Source: JAAZKO01 sp964432115
Lineage (GTDB): Bacteria > Patescibacteriota > Microgenomatia > UBA1400 > PJMF01
DNA length: 26,727 nt
Direction: 5' to 3'
Assembly: GCA_964432115.1 (NCBI GenBank)
Contig: CAYSMC010000005.1
Span: 1-26,727 of the forward strand
How positions within the stretch are numbered: the first letter of the stretch is position 1; each line of letters starts with the position of its first letter. A program made the translations under genes and the position numbers. Below the pieces are notes generated by a model. The model searched no databases. It was not told the origin of the DNA and saw only the letters and a program-made list of their open reading frames with translations. This document shows positions 1 to 8,169 of the stretch, in pieces.

Positions 1-1
1 A

Positions 2-2386
2 AAAGAACAATTTTTTCTTTTTAGTAAATTGCTTGGAATAAAAAAAGGACGTGGTCGACCAAAGTTAAGTTTTGGTGAGCGATTTCAACGTTCTTGGCAA
101 GCTTGGCAAGATCAATTTTTAAAGTTTAAGAAGAGGCTAAAAAAAAATAAAAAATTGATTTGGCAAAAGATTTTAAAATTTTTAGGTTTCAAAAAGGTTG
201 GTCGGCCAAAAAAATCTAAAACTATTTTTGCTTTTTTCAAGTCTTTGAAATTTAACAATTTAAAAGAGGTTTTTTTTCAGCAAAAAGAAATTGCTTATTT
301 CCAAATTAAACTCAAGAAAATCAAGCGTTGGCGTATTAGTTTTTCTCTATTTAGCTCTTTAATTTTTTCCCTACTTTTTTTATTATTTAGCTATGGAGTT
401 TATGATTTTGTATTTAAAGATTTGCCTTCCGCCAGCGATTTAAGTACTCAGCAACAAAATTTGACGACCAAGATTTTGGATCGCAATGGTCAAGTTCTTT
501 ATCGAATTTATGAAGACGAAAATCGAACTTTAGTTCCACTAGAATCTGTTTCTGAACATTTAATCAATGCTACTATTGCTATTGAAGATAAAAATTTTTA
601 TCAGCATATGGGGTTTTCTCCCTTAGGTATTCTGCGGGCATTATTTACTAACGTGACGAGCGAAAAAGTTCAAGGTGGATCAACTATTACTCAACAGTTA
701 GTCAAAAGTCGCCTACTCAGTAATGAACGCACTGTACAAAGAAAATTAAGAGAAATATTGTTAGCTTTGGTTGTTGAAGGAGCTTATGAAAAAGACGAGA
801 TTTTAGAAATGTATTTGAATACTGTGCCGTATGGAGGTTCAACTTATGGAATTGAGGAAGCAGCTTGGCGATACTTTAGTAAAAAAGCGAAAGACTTAAA
901 TTTAGCAGAAAGTGCTTTATTAGCTGGTTTACCTCAAGCCCCAAGTCTCTATTCTCCTTTTGGTTCTAATCCAGAGGTTGCTCAAGCTAGACAAGCAGAT
1001 GTATTGAGAAGAATGGTCGAGGATGGCTATATTACTCAAGAACAAGCTGATGAGGCTAGAATGACAAAACTGCAATTTAGCGAAGATGTAATTGATATTA
1101 AAGCACCACATTTTGTGATGTATGTTAAACAGCTGTTAGCTAAAATGTATGGTGAAGATTTAGTAGCCAAAGGTGGTTTAGAAGTGAGAACCACTTTAGA
1201 TCTCAATTTGCAAAATGAAGTGCAAGACATTGTCAGTGGCGAAGTGAGTCGTTTGACAAATTTACATATTACTAATGGAGCAGCTTTAGTCACTAACCCT
1301 AAAACCGGAGAAATTTTGGCGATGGTTGGTGGAGCTAATTATTTTGATTTTGCTCATGATGGTCAAGTCAACGTGGTGATTAGACCACGTCAGCCAGGTT
1401 CATCAATCAAACCATTAACCTATGCTTTGGCTTTTGAACAAGGTAAAAAGCCCAGTGATTTAATCGAAGATAGTAGCGTTACTTACCAGATTGTTGGTAG
1501 TCGTCCTTATACACCTCGTAATTACGATAATCGTTTTCGTGGAAAAGTAACGCTTAGAGAGGCTCTAGCTTCCTCATACAATGTGCCAGCGGTGAAGTTA
1601 TTGGCAGAACTTGGCGTGCAAAATTTAATTGATAAGGGCCAAGAATTAGGTATTAGTACTTGGACCGATCCCAGTCGTTTTGGTTTGTCATTAACTTTAG
1701 GTGCAGGAGAAGTGTTGATGCTAGATATGGCGGAATTGTATAGTACTTTTGCTAATCTGGGTTATCCGGTAGAAGCAAATGCTTTTTTAGAAATCAGGGA
1801 TGCTCAAGGTCAACTGTTATATTTTAATAACTGTGCTTTAAATAACGGTAATTGTTACACTTCATTAAAATTAAGTCCTCAAGTAGCCTACACTATTTCT
1901 AATATTTTGTCTGATAATCAAGCTCGAGCTCATGCTTTTGGTCAATATTCAGTACTAAATATCCCTAATCAAGAAGTAGCAGTCAAAACTGGGACCACCA
2001 ATAGTATGAAAGACAACTGGACGATTGGTTATACCACAGATCGTTTAGTGGCTACTTGGGTAGGCAACAACGATAACACGCCAATGAGTTATGTAGCTTC
2101 TGGTATTACGGGAGCATCTCCAATTTGGAACAAAATTTTTCTATTATTATTAGATGATGCTAATTCTCATCATTTTGCTGTGCCAAGTAGTTTATTAAAA
2201 GTTAAAATTTGTGCTGCAACGGGCACTTTACCCTGTAATGCTTGTCCTAAGGTGGTTGAAGAAATATTTGTGGCTGGTACCGAGCCAACCAGTGCTTGTG
2301 ACGATCAATACTTTATTGATTTAGCTAAACAACAAGAACTTAATGCTTTGGAAGCAAGTTATTATCAGGGTGGACAAATTTTTTAA
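2..2386 (+). CDS. Bifunctional class A penicillin-binding protein (PBP1A type), 5' end cut by window
   Basis: Polymerises lipid II glycan and cross-links stem peptides at the outer face of the membrane. Numbering from the TTG at 29: a very basic cytoplasmic tail (1-102), one membrane helix (about 103-124), then a GT51 transglycosylase with all signature motifs: EDKNFYQHMG (186-195, catalytic Glu186), GGSTITQQ (216-223), RKLRE (238-242) and KDEILEMYLN (255-264). The transpeptidase domain has SSIK (Ser458, Lys461), SYN (516-518) and KTGTT (653-657), so both activities look intact. A short C-terminal segment carries several Cys (ICAATG, PCNACP). The frame is open to base 2 and the TTG at 29 has no ribosome binding site, so the true start is probably outside the window. 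The tail contains two AT-hook-like motifs, GRGRPK and VGRPKK. The stop lies 2 bp from the stop of the convergent small gene. Family assignment is certain; which paralogue is not. Confidence 0.95.
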   Translation, partial: KEQFFLFSKLLGIKKGRGRPKLSFGERFQRSWQAWQDQFLKFKKRLKKNKKLIWQKILKFLGFKKVGRPKKSKTIFAFFKSLKFNNLKEVFFQQKEIAYFQIKLKKIKRWRISFSLFSSLIFSLLFLLFSYGVYDFVFKDLPSASDLSTQQQNLTTKILDRNGQVLYRIYEDENRTLVPLESVSEHLINATIAIEDKNFYQHMGFSPLGILRALFTNVTSEKVQGGSTITQQLVKSRLLSNERTVQRKLREILLALVVEGAYEKDEILEMYLNTVPYGGSTYGIEEAAWRYFSKKAKDLNLAESALLAGLPQAPSLYSPFGSNPEVAQARQADVLRRMVEDGYITQEQADEARMTKLQFSEDVIDIKAPHFVMYVKQLLAKMYGEDLVAKGGLEVRTTLDLNLQNEVQDIVSGEVSRLTNLHITNGAALVTNPKTGEILAMVGGANYFDFAHDGQVNVVIRPRQPGSSIKPLTYALAFEQGKKPSDLIEDSSVTYQIVGSRPYTPRNYDNRFRGKVTLREALASSYNVPAVKLLAELGVQNLIDKGQELGISTWTDPSRFGLSLTLGAGEVLMLDMAELYSTFANLGYPVEANAFLEIRDAQGQLLYFNNCALNNGNCYTSLKLSPQVAYTISNILSDNQARAHAFGQYSVLNIPNQEVAVKTGTTNSMKDNWTIGYTTDRLVATWVGNNDNTPMSYVASGITGASPIWNKIFLLLLDDANSHHFAVPSSLLKVKICAATGTLPCNACPKVVEEIFVAGTEPTSACDDQYFIDLAKQQELNALEASYYQGGQIF

Positions 2387-2388
2387 GT

Positions 2389-2589
2389 TTAATAGAAAGT
2401 GTAGAGTAAATAACCAATTAGCAGAGTTAGCACTAGTAATAGAGGAGCTAACCATTGTTGACTTAATTCTTCTTGCTCGTTTTTTTCTTTTTGATGACGT
2501 CGACGTTTAGCCAGATAATCTTTTTCTATTTTCTTACTATCTTTATTTAGATCAAAGGCTAGTTGTTTGGCAGTTTTATTTTGTTTCAT
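2389..2589 (-). CDS. Small single-pass membrane protein, unknown function
   Basis: About 66 residues: a charged, Lys/Arg/Glu-rich N-terminal half that looks helical, then a C-terminal hydrophobic anchor (WLAPLLLVLTLLIGYLLYTFY) ending almost at the stop, which suggests a tail-anchored topology with the basic part in the cytoplasm. I chose the ATG at 2587-2589; a TTG at 2608-2610 would add seven residues but lies deeper in cmk. With the ATG the gene starts inside the last 14 bases of cmk, a typical translational-coupling overlap, so it is probably the last gene of the cmk transcript. I do not recognise a family. It is convergent with the penicillin-binding protein gene, with only 2 bp between the stops and no terminator hairpin visible. 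Confidence 0.7.
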   Translation of the reverse strand: MKQNKTAKQLAFDLNKDSKKIEKDYLAKRRRHQKEKNEQEELSQQWLAPLLLVLTLLIGYLLYTFY

Positions 2590-3307
2590 CAGTAACTGGT
2601 TTTTTTTCAATCATGTCTTCTACTTTATCGGCAATTAAGTTAACTACTTCCTCAATACTTAATTGGCTAGAATCCAAAATCCAAGAATCAGTAGTTGGGT
2701 GGAGTGGATCAATTTGCCGATTGGTATCTCTTGCGTCTCTTTCTCTAACTTCTGCAATGACTTCTTCTAAACTTTTATCAACACCTTTAGTTAAATATTG
2801 TAAGTGTCGACGACGAGCTCTAATTTTTAAATCGGCAGTTAAAAATATTTTTAAATCAGCTTCGGGTAAAACTTTAAAAGTAATATCTCGTCCTTCCATT
2901 ACTACATTTTGTGTTTTAGCGATCTTTTTTTGTTTTTCTACTAAAATTTTTCTCACTTTAGCTAAGGTGGCTACTTTTGAAGCGCCATCGCTACATTTAG
3001 CAGTACGAATTGTCCATGATACATCTTTGCCATTTAAAATTAGAGTAGTTAAACGACCATCAGTTTCCTTATCTCCTTCGGGATTACGCATTTCTAATTC
3101 ACTGTTGGCTACTAGTGTTACGATTTTTTCTTCTTGATCAAAATCAAGATTGTTTTGGATGGCCAATAAGGCAGCTGCTCGATACATAGCTCCGGTGTCA
3201 ACATATAAAAAGTTTAATTTTTCAGCGAGCAATCTAGAAACAGTACCTTTACCGGCGGCTACGGGTCCGTCAATTGCAATTTGAAAAAAATCAAAAGATT
3301 TACTCAT
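2576..3307 (-). CDS. cmk: Cytidylate kinase
   Basis: Phosphorylates CMP/dCMP to the diphosphate with ATP, in the cytosolic pyrimidine nucleotide pathway. The P-loop is GPVAAGKGT (residues 14-22), followed by the DTGAMYRA segment (37-44) that is diagnostic of Cmk and the EGRDI segment (138-142) of the CMP-binding region, then the Arg-rich lid RARRRH (163-168). At 243 residues it is slightly longer than the E. coli enzyme. The usual GTVV after GRDI is replaced by TFKV, a modest departure that leaves GRD intact. ATG start at 3305-3307. It lies 32 bp after the LiaF-like gene on the same strand and its 3' end overlaps the small membrane-protein gene, so a short operon is likely. Identification is firm from the paired P-loop and DTGAMYR motifs. 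Confidence 0.95.
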   Translation of the reverse strand: MSKSFDFFQIAIDGPVAAGKGTVSRLLAEKLNFLYVDTGAMYRAAALLAIQNNLDFDQEEKIVTLVANSELEMRNPEGDKETDGRLTTLILNGKDVSWTIRTAKCSDGASKVATLAKVRKILVEKQKKIAKTQNVVMEGRDITFKVLPEADLKIFLTADLKIRARRRHLQYLTKGVDKSLEEVIAEVRERDARDTNRQIDPLHPTTDSWILDSSQLSIEEVVNLIADKVEDMIEKKPVTDETK

Positions 3308-3339
3308 AAAAAGCTTTCATTAACAACTTGCATTAAGCA

Positions 3340-3564
3340 TTATTTTTTACGGGCGGGTTTCTTTTTTTTACTTTTTGCTTTTTTATGTGTGGGTTTTACA
3401 ATCCATTCTTCTCGATCAGAAGTAATGAGTCCTCCCAAACCAACTAGCACCAAAATTAGGGGCCAGAGATTCCAGAAGGCAACTGGTAAAAGACCCATAT
3501 TTGAGGCCATAAAAATTAGACCCATCACTACCAAAGTAGCTGGCCAGAAAACTCTTTTAGGCAT
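3340..3564 (-). CDS. Small two-helix membrane protein, LiaI/LiaF-like transmembrane region
   Basis: 74 residues with two hydrophobic stretches (about 6-22 and 30-48), the second containing FWNLWPLILVLVGLGGL. That Trp-Pro-Leu-Ile-Leu-x-x-x-Gly pattern is what I associate with the LiaI/LiaF-like membrane module (often annotated DUF5668). The soluble LiaF domain is missing. Instead the protein ends in a strongly basic tail (KKAKSKKKKPARKK), which should stay in the cytoplasm and could contact nucleic acid, ribosome or acidic lipid; that is inference. The ATG at 3562-3564 is preceded by AAGGAA seven bases upstream, one of the clearer Shine-Dalgarno sites in the window. It lies between smpB and cmk on the same strand. 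The physiological role is unknown. Confidence 0.75.
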   Translation of the reverse strand: MPKRVFWPATLVVMGLIFMASNMGLLPVAFWNLWPLILVLVGLGGLITSDREEWIVKPTHKKAKSKKKKPARKK

Positions 3565-3633
3565 AATTAATTCCTTTTTATAATTGCTAGCTTCTATTAA
3601 AAAACAAATTCAATCGACAAGCAAGGGTAAGTT

Positions 3634-4104
3634 TTATATTTTGAACTGGCTGCGCTTTAATTTTTTGTTAAGTTCTCTGTTTAAATCTCTCTTTTTAATG
3701 ATTTCTCTTTTCTCAAAACTCTTTTTTCCTTTAGCCAATGCTAGCTCTAGTTTGATTTGATTATGTTCTAATAAAAAAGCCAAAGGAATAATGCTGTAAG
3801 ATTTTTGTTCGCTAGCTGTAATTAATTCTGCAATTTCTTTTCTTTTAAGTAATAATTTGCGAGTTCTTTTTGGATCATAATCTTGATTTGATCCAGCAAA
3901 ACGATAAGCGTTAATTTGAGCATTAATTAAAAATAATTCCGCTTTTTTTTGATCTTTGTTCAAAGTTTTAATGTAACTACCAGCTAAACTAGCATGTTTT
4001 AATCGCAAACTTTTTACTTCAGCTCCATTCAAAACAATGCCAGCTATATATTTCTTATTTAGTTGGTAGTCAAAATAAGCCTTTTTGTTTTTTATTAACA
4101 ACAT
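3634..4104 (-). CDS. smpB: tmRNA-binding protein SmpB
   Basis: Binds tmRNA and brings it to ribosomes stalled on broken mRNAs (trans-translation). The 156-residue product has the family landmarks: NKKAYFDYQL near the N-terminus, GIVLNGAEVKSLR (about 22-34), INAYRFAG, DPKRTRKLLLKRKEI and the C-terminal GKKSFEKREIIKKRDLNRE leading into a basic tail (KKLKRSQFKI). Length is normal for SmpB. There is no Shine-Dalgarno site. Instead an extended -10 box, TGTTACAAT, ends six bases before the ATG at 4102-4104, so transcription should begin at or next to the start codon (leaderless mRNA). The -10 nearly touches the stop of the upstream gene, so smpB seems to have its own promoter. I see no tmRNA gene in the window. 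Confidence 0.95.
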   Translation of the reverse strand: MLLIKNKKAYFDYQLNKKYIAGIVLNGAEVKSLRLKHASLAGSYIKTLNKDQKKAELFLINAQINAYRFAGSNQDYDPKRTRKLLLKRKEIAELITASEQKSYSIIPLAFLLEHNQIKLELALAKGKKSFEKREIIKKRDLNRELNKKLKRSQFKI

Positions 4105-4120
4105 GTGCTTATTGTAACAG
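4105..4120 (-). promoter_or_regulatory. Leaderless-type promoter of smpB
   Basis: Reading the minus strand: extended -10 TGTTACAAT (TACAAT 4116-4111), then AAGCAC, then the smpB ATG at 4104. The -10 to ATG distance is six bases, identical to the exonuclease promoter, and 13 bases (TGTTACAATAAGC) are shared between the two. No -35 of quality is seen. Confidence 0.65.
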
Positions 4121-4122
4121 TT

Positions 4123-5883
4123 TTAGAGTTGGATTTGATAAATAACCGAGCCACTCAACGCAAAGCAGCTTTGGCCATCATCAGACAAAGCTATATCACT
4201 CACGCCGGCTAATTCGTTGCTTCTGATTTCACTAATTAACTGACCTTCCTTAGTGCTGACAATGAGTCGATTATTGCTTTTATCTAGAAAAACAATTTGA
4301 TCTGAATTTTCCTGACTAGCGATCAACAGTGAATTTGCTGGTGGCTGCTCAAGCCCTATTAAAGAAAATTCTTCTTGATATCCTCTGCTAAATTTCATTA
4401 TTTTGCCATCTTTAAAACTTAACCACAAATTACCATCAATACTCATGTCGCTAATATTATTAAAATTGATTTCTTGTTTATCAACTAGCCAGCCGATAGC
4501 CTCACTAAGTTCTTCATTAAGCAAAGTATAGCGATAAATATTTCTTTTTTCAGGATTTAGCAAATAAAGATATTGTTGATAACTTTCCAAAAATTGAGCA
4601 TCTCGATCCGAATCTCCTTCTGTTTTAAGTTCTAGACTAGTTTGATTTTGCCAATCTAAATACTTGATACCTTGATCTTTGATAAAAATTTTCAATTTTT
4701 CTGGGTTGCTATGATCAATACTAAAATCAGTAAAATTTATTGACCAATGTTCAAAATGATCATTTTCTTGAATTAATAACAGCTCACTATGTTGATTATT
4801 GGCTACTAAAATACCTTGAGGACTATCAATTATTTTATTACCTAAAAAATCTGGATAATAATCGTGCCAATTGCTATAAACTAGTAATCGGCCAAGATTA
4901 TTTTCACTAGCTAGTGTTGTTGCCTGTGATTCTAGTTGATCAATTATTTCTTCAATCCTTTTTTTAGCGAGTAAGGAATTATTCTCTGTCAATAATTGTT
5001 GAAGATTTTCTTGACTTTCCTTAATTTTTTCTCTAGCTAAAACTGGCTGACTAGTACTCAGTTTTGTCAATTCTGCATTACTTAAAACTAAAGCATCAAT
5101 TTCTTTATTGACTTTTTCTAGACTTTTTTGTTCTTGGTAGTGCCAAGTTAAAATAGCACTCGTTACTAGCACACTAGCTCCGATGATATACAACAATATT
5201 TTTAGGTAGCGTTTTTTTTGTTCTCGTTGCAGATTTTTAATTTTTTTAAGTAAATTGATCAATTTTTTTGGAATTTTTTTAATTTTGATGAAATATTTTT
5301 TAAATTTTATTAATTTTGTCGCTAAAGTGACCTTTTTTTTAGTTTGATAATGCCAGAGCAACAAAGCAGTATTAAAATCATTTTTTAAATAATCATGAAG
5401 TTTTTGATCGAGAATTAACTCTAGGGAATGACTGCGGCTTTTTTCTAAAACAACTTGTCCTAGTTGATAATTACCAGCGATTAATAAAAGTTGATCACCA
5501 TCAAAATATTGACCAATAAGCATATTAATTTCACTGCGACTTGTCAATAATTCTTTAATTTGTTGATGGCGTTTTAGTAAAATGCTCCCTCCTTGACAAG
5601 CCAAAATAATTTTTTGATCAAGTTTTAAACTAAGAGCAAAATTTAATTGCAATTTATTTAATCGACACTCTTTATTTAAATCCAAGAGGGCTATATGTAA
5701 TTTTTCTGCTTTGTTAAATTGCCAGCTACTGATTTTAACTTGTAAATCTTTTCCAAAAAAATGAGCATTAGGACCTTGTAAACTAAAAGCCATTATCAAA
5801 TTTTCTTGACGATTATTTAAAAAACCCACAAAATAATGGGCCTGAGATTTGGCAAGTAGAGGAAACAAGATAAGTTCTTGCAC
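4123..5883 (-). CDS. Large membrane protein: degenerate PP2C-like N-domain, TM helix, coiled coil, propeller-like C-domain (unknown)
   Basis: 586 residues, no family I can name with certainty. Residues 1-180 hold alternating strands; LKLDQKIILACQGGSILLKR (87-105) and GDQLLLIAGNYQLG (129-142) resemble the PP2C patterns around vGDSRayLlR and GDxLLLcSDGL, but the metal-binding Asp residues are absent, so it would be a pseudo-phosphatase if that likeness is real. A very basic linker (181-226) precedes one membrane helix (about 227-247), then a Gln/Glu/Leu-rich probable coiled coil (251-325). The outer part (330-586) repeats strand-rich units such as NNRLIVSTKEGQLISEI and GVSDIALSDDGQSCFAL that look like beta-propeller blades. 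The GTG start (5881-5883) lies 10 bp after tsaD, implying cotranscription with the t6A genes. Domain architecture is inference from the residues; the reading frame is secure. Confidence 0.85.
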   Translation of the reverse strand: MQELILFPLLAKSQAHYFVGFLNNRQENLIMAFSLQGPNAHFFGKDLQVKISSWQFNKAEKLHIALLDLNKECRLNKLQLNFALSLKLDQKIILACQGGSILLKRHQQIKELLTSRSEINMLIGQYFDGDQLLLIAGNYQLGQVVLEKSRSHSLELILDQKLHDYLKNDFNTALLLWHYQTKKKVTLATKLIKFKKYFIKIKKIPKKLINLLKKIKNLQREQKKRYLKILLYIIGASVLVTSAILTWHYQEQKSLEKVNKEIDALVLSNAELTKLSTSQPVLAREKIKESQENLQQLLTENNSLLAKKRIEEIIDQLESQATTLASENNLGRLLVYSNWHDYYPDFLGNKIIDSPQGILVANNQHSELLLIQENDHFEHWSINFTDFSIDHSNPEKLKIFIKDQGIKYLDWQNQTSLELKTEGDSDRDAQFLESYQQYLYLLNPEKRNIYRYTLLNEELSEAIGWLVDKQEINFNNISDMSIDGNLWLSFKDGKIMKFSRGYQEEFSLIGLEQPPANSLLIASQENSDQIVFLDKSNNRLIVSTKEGQLISEIRSNELAGVSDIALSDDGQSCFALSGSVIYQIQL

Positions 5884-5893
5884 TGTTCTTATT

Positions 5894-7090
5894 TTAGCAC
5901 GCTTGGCAAAAAGTGCCGATTTTCAGATTGGGTTGGCGATCTAGTAATGGCGCGTGGGAGCTTTGATGCTGTAAAGTAGTCAATCCAGCAGTGAGAGCAA
6001 TCATAGCCGCATTGTCAGCGCAAAATTTTTTATGATAAGGTAAGTATAGTTTAATTTTTTTCCCTGATAATTGTTGATAAACTTTGAGGGTTTGTCTAAT
6101 ACTAGTGCGCAAAACAATGTTGGCTGCGACACCGCCGCCCAACCAGATTTCATTAATCGCGGTGATTGGTGTTTCAATTTTTCCTTGTTTAATTTTTTTA
6201 GTAAATTGAGCTTTAGGGTAAACTTTTTTGTTTAAATTAGGACTAAACAGTATTTTTTCTAACTTATAAGCAATTTGAGCAAATACCTGTTGTTGAACAG
6301 TGGCTGCCAGATCATAAACTGCTTGAGCATCTAGTTGTTTTTGTTTTTTGAGTTGATTGATTAATTGATTAGTAGCTGTTTTTAATCCAGAAAAACTCAG
6401 ATTAAAGTTTTCTACTCCGGTCATGGCTAAAGGTAAAGTCCAGTGATGTGGCCTACCTTTTTTTGCTAATTTTTCCAAAATTGGTCCAGCTGGATAACCT
6501 AGATCTAACATTCGGCCCACTTTATCTAAACATTCTCCAGCGCTGTCATCAACGGTCCAACCCAGACGCTCGTAATCACCGATTTGTTTAATGAAGATAA
6601 ATTCACTATGACCTCCAGAAATGACCATCGCCAAAATTGGAAAATTAATTTGTCTATTGATTTTGCTTGTTTGGGGGGCAAGTAGGGGTGAGAGAGCATG
6701 AGCTTCAATATGATTGACAGCAATAAGGGGTAATTGCCATTGCTTAGCTAATTTTTGAGCGTGCTTGATCCCTACTTCCAAAGCTGGTGCCAACCCCGGC
6801 CCGACGGTAACAGCCAGAGCGTCTATTTGATTTTTAATTTTTAATTTAGTTGTTATACCAGCTCTTTGTAAAACTAATTGTACGCAAGCTTCAATATTTT
6901 CTTGATGAGCTTGTTTAGCCATTGTAGGAAAAACTCCTCCATATACTTGATGAATGGCTGTCTGCGAAGCAACGACATTGGCTAAAACGCGATTGCCTTG
7001 CAGTATCGCCACACTAGTATCATCACAGCTGGTATCGATAGCTAAAATGGTTTTTTTATTTGTTAGCATTGAGTTTAAGTTTTTTCCCAT
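5894..7090 (-). CDS. tsaD: tRNA N6-adenosine threonylcarbamoyltransferase TsaD
   Basis: Transfers the threonylcarbamoyl group from TC-AMP to A37 of ANN-decoding tRNAs (t6A). Family marks in order: AIDTSCDDTSVAIL (17-30), GGVFPTMAKQAHQENI, the metal-binding HIEAH (His127, His131), SGGHSEF (158-164), DDSAGECLDKVGRMLDLGYP (181-200), LSFSGLKTA, LGGGVAAN (317-324) and CADNAAMIA. At 398 residues it is about 60 longer than E. coli TsaD; most of the excess is a Lys-rich insertion around 281-312 before the LGGG motif. It overlaps the upstream tsaC-tsaE gene by 16 bp from the ATG at 7088-7090; an internal ATG at 7067-7069 would instead start 5 bp after that gene. No good ribosome binding site favours either. 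Coupling to tsaC-tsaE fits a shared pathway. Confidence 0.95.
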   Translation of the reverse strand: MGKNLNSMLTNKKTILAIDTSCDDTSVAILQGNRVLANVVASQTAIHQVYGGVFPTMAKQAHQENIEACVQLVLQRAGITTKLKIKNQIDALAVTVGPGLAPALEVGIKHAQKLAKQWQLPLIAVNHIEAHALSPLLAPQTSKINRQINFPILAMVISGGHSEFIFIKQIGDYERLGWTVDDSAGECLDKVGRMLDLGYPAGPILEKLAKKGRPHHWTLPLAMTGVENFNLSFSGLKTATNQLINQLKKQKQLDAQAVYDLAATVQQQVFAQIAYKLEKILFSPNLNKKVYPKAQFTKKIKQGKIETPITAINEIWLGGGVAANIVLRTSIRQTLKVYQQLSGKKIKLYLPYHKKFCADNAAMIALTAGLTTLQHQSSHAPLLDRQPNLKIGTFCQAC

Positions 7091-8169
7091 AATCTAATTT
7101 TTCGCCAATTATCTTGACCACTTAACTCCAAAATAATAGCTTGTTGTTTCAAATCTTTTGGCAAAAAATTAACAATTTTGTCCCACCATTCAATCAAAAC
7201 AACATTATTTTTTTTTAACAATTTAGTTATTTGGAGCTGAGCGAATTCTCGTTCTTGATCAATTTTCCAAGCATCGAGATGATAAAAAAGACCCCGACTT
7301 TTTTCTCTACAATAGACATATTCATTAAGATAGCTATAAGTGGGTGAAGTAATTTCTTCTTTAATCTTTAAAAATTTAGCTACGCCTTTGGCAAAAGTGG
7401 TTTTACCCATGCCCAATTCGCCACTTAAACCGAATATTAAACCCTTCTGATTAAGAGTTTGCCAATTCTTGAGCAACAAACGCATCGCCAATTCTTGAGT
7501 TTCTTTTTCACTTTGAGAATTAAATTCGATAAATTTTCCACTCTGAGTTAATTGACCACGCATGGTCAATGGTGTTGAAAGAGTGGTATCAATTACTATC
7601 GATGGTTCATTTTTTGCTAATTGACCAACATCGATGACTAAATCAATTAATTGTTGTTGTTTGTAACTGAGATTATCTAAAATATCACTGATTTGGTAAG
7701 GGCGTTTTTTGTTGGAAGCATTGGCGCTGGTAGCAGTGATGCCATGACCCAATTGCTCAACAAGCTGCAGGATTAGAGGATAATCTGGAATGCGAATGCC
7801 CAAGGTGCCAAATTCACTGGCTACCCGTTGATCAATGTGGTTAGTTGCTGTTAATTGAGAAATGACAGTGTATGGTCCAGGTAGAAAACGTTGATAGAAG
7901 TTCTGAGCTTGTTGGTTAATTATGACGTATCGTTTAGCCATTGTTTGTGTACTAACAGCTACAGACAAAGGTTTACCCTCGCGACGACTTTTATAATCAA
8001 GTAATTTGCTGACGGCTTGTTGATTGTGAGGATCAACACCAATACCATAAGTAGTTTCAGTGGGATAAATGACTAATCCACCGTTGTTAATAACCGCAAT
8101 TGCTTGTTGGATAACTTGATTAATTGCTGTGGCGCTGGCTTGTTTTGGATTCAGCTTTAAAATTTTCAT
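7075..8169 (-). CDS. TsaC-TsaE fusion: threonylcarbamoyl-AMP synthase joined to t6A ATPase
   Basis: Two t6A enzymes in one 364-residue chain. Residues 1-215 are a YrdC/TsaC domain making threonylcarbamoyl-AMP from Thr, bicarbonate and ATP: GLVIYPTETTYGIGVD (31-46), KSRREGKPL with the KxR pair (Lys60, Arg62), FLPGPYTVI, GIRIPDYP and the SAN motif (148-150). Residues 222-364 are TsaE, the P-loop ATPase that resets the TsaD complex: GELGMGKTTFAKGV (Walker A 250-258), SPTYSYLNEY (275-284), HLDAWK and LIEWWDK. Both halves look catalytically complete, and the frame is continuous without a stop between them. The next gene is tsaD, overlapping by 16 bp. TsaB, which normally bridges TsaD and TsaE in bacteria, is not in the window. 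ATG start at 8167-8169, with a divergent promoter region upstream. Confidence 0.93.
   Translation of the reverse strand: MKILKLNPKQASATAINQVIQQAIAVINNGGLVIYPTETTYGIGVDPHNQQAVSKLLDYKSRREGKPLSVAVSTQTMAKRYVIINQQAQNFYQRFLPGPYTVISQLTATNHIDQRVASEFGTLGIRIPDYPLILQLVEQLGHGITATSANASNKKRPYQISDILDNLSYKQQQLIDLVIDVGQLAKNEPSIVIDTTLSTPLTMRGQLTQSGKFIEFNSQSEKETQELAMRLLLKNWQTLNQKGLIFGLSGELGMGKTTFAKGVAKFLKIKEEITSPTYSYLNEYVYCREKSRGLFYHLDAWKIDQEREFAQLQITKLLKKNNVVLIEWWDKIVNFLPKDLKQQAIILELSGQDNWRKIRLWEKT

Noticed and set aside
2613..3137. 174-codon open frame opposite cmk
   Set aside because: Antisense shadow of a firmly identified gene; Ser/Thr/Lys-rich with no domain.
3565..3633. tmRNA (ssrA) next to smpB
   Set aside because: The gap is only 69 bases and no tRNA-like Ala acceptor or tag frame is visible here or in other gaps.
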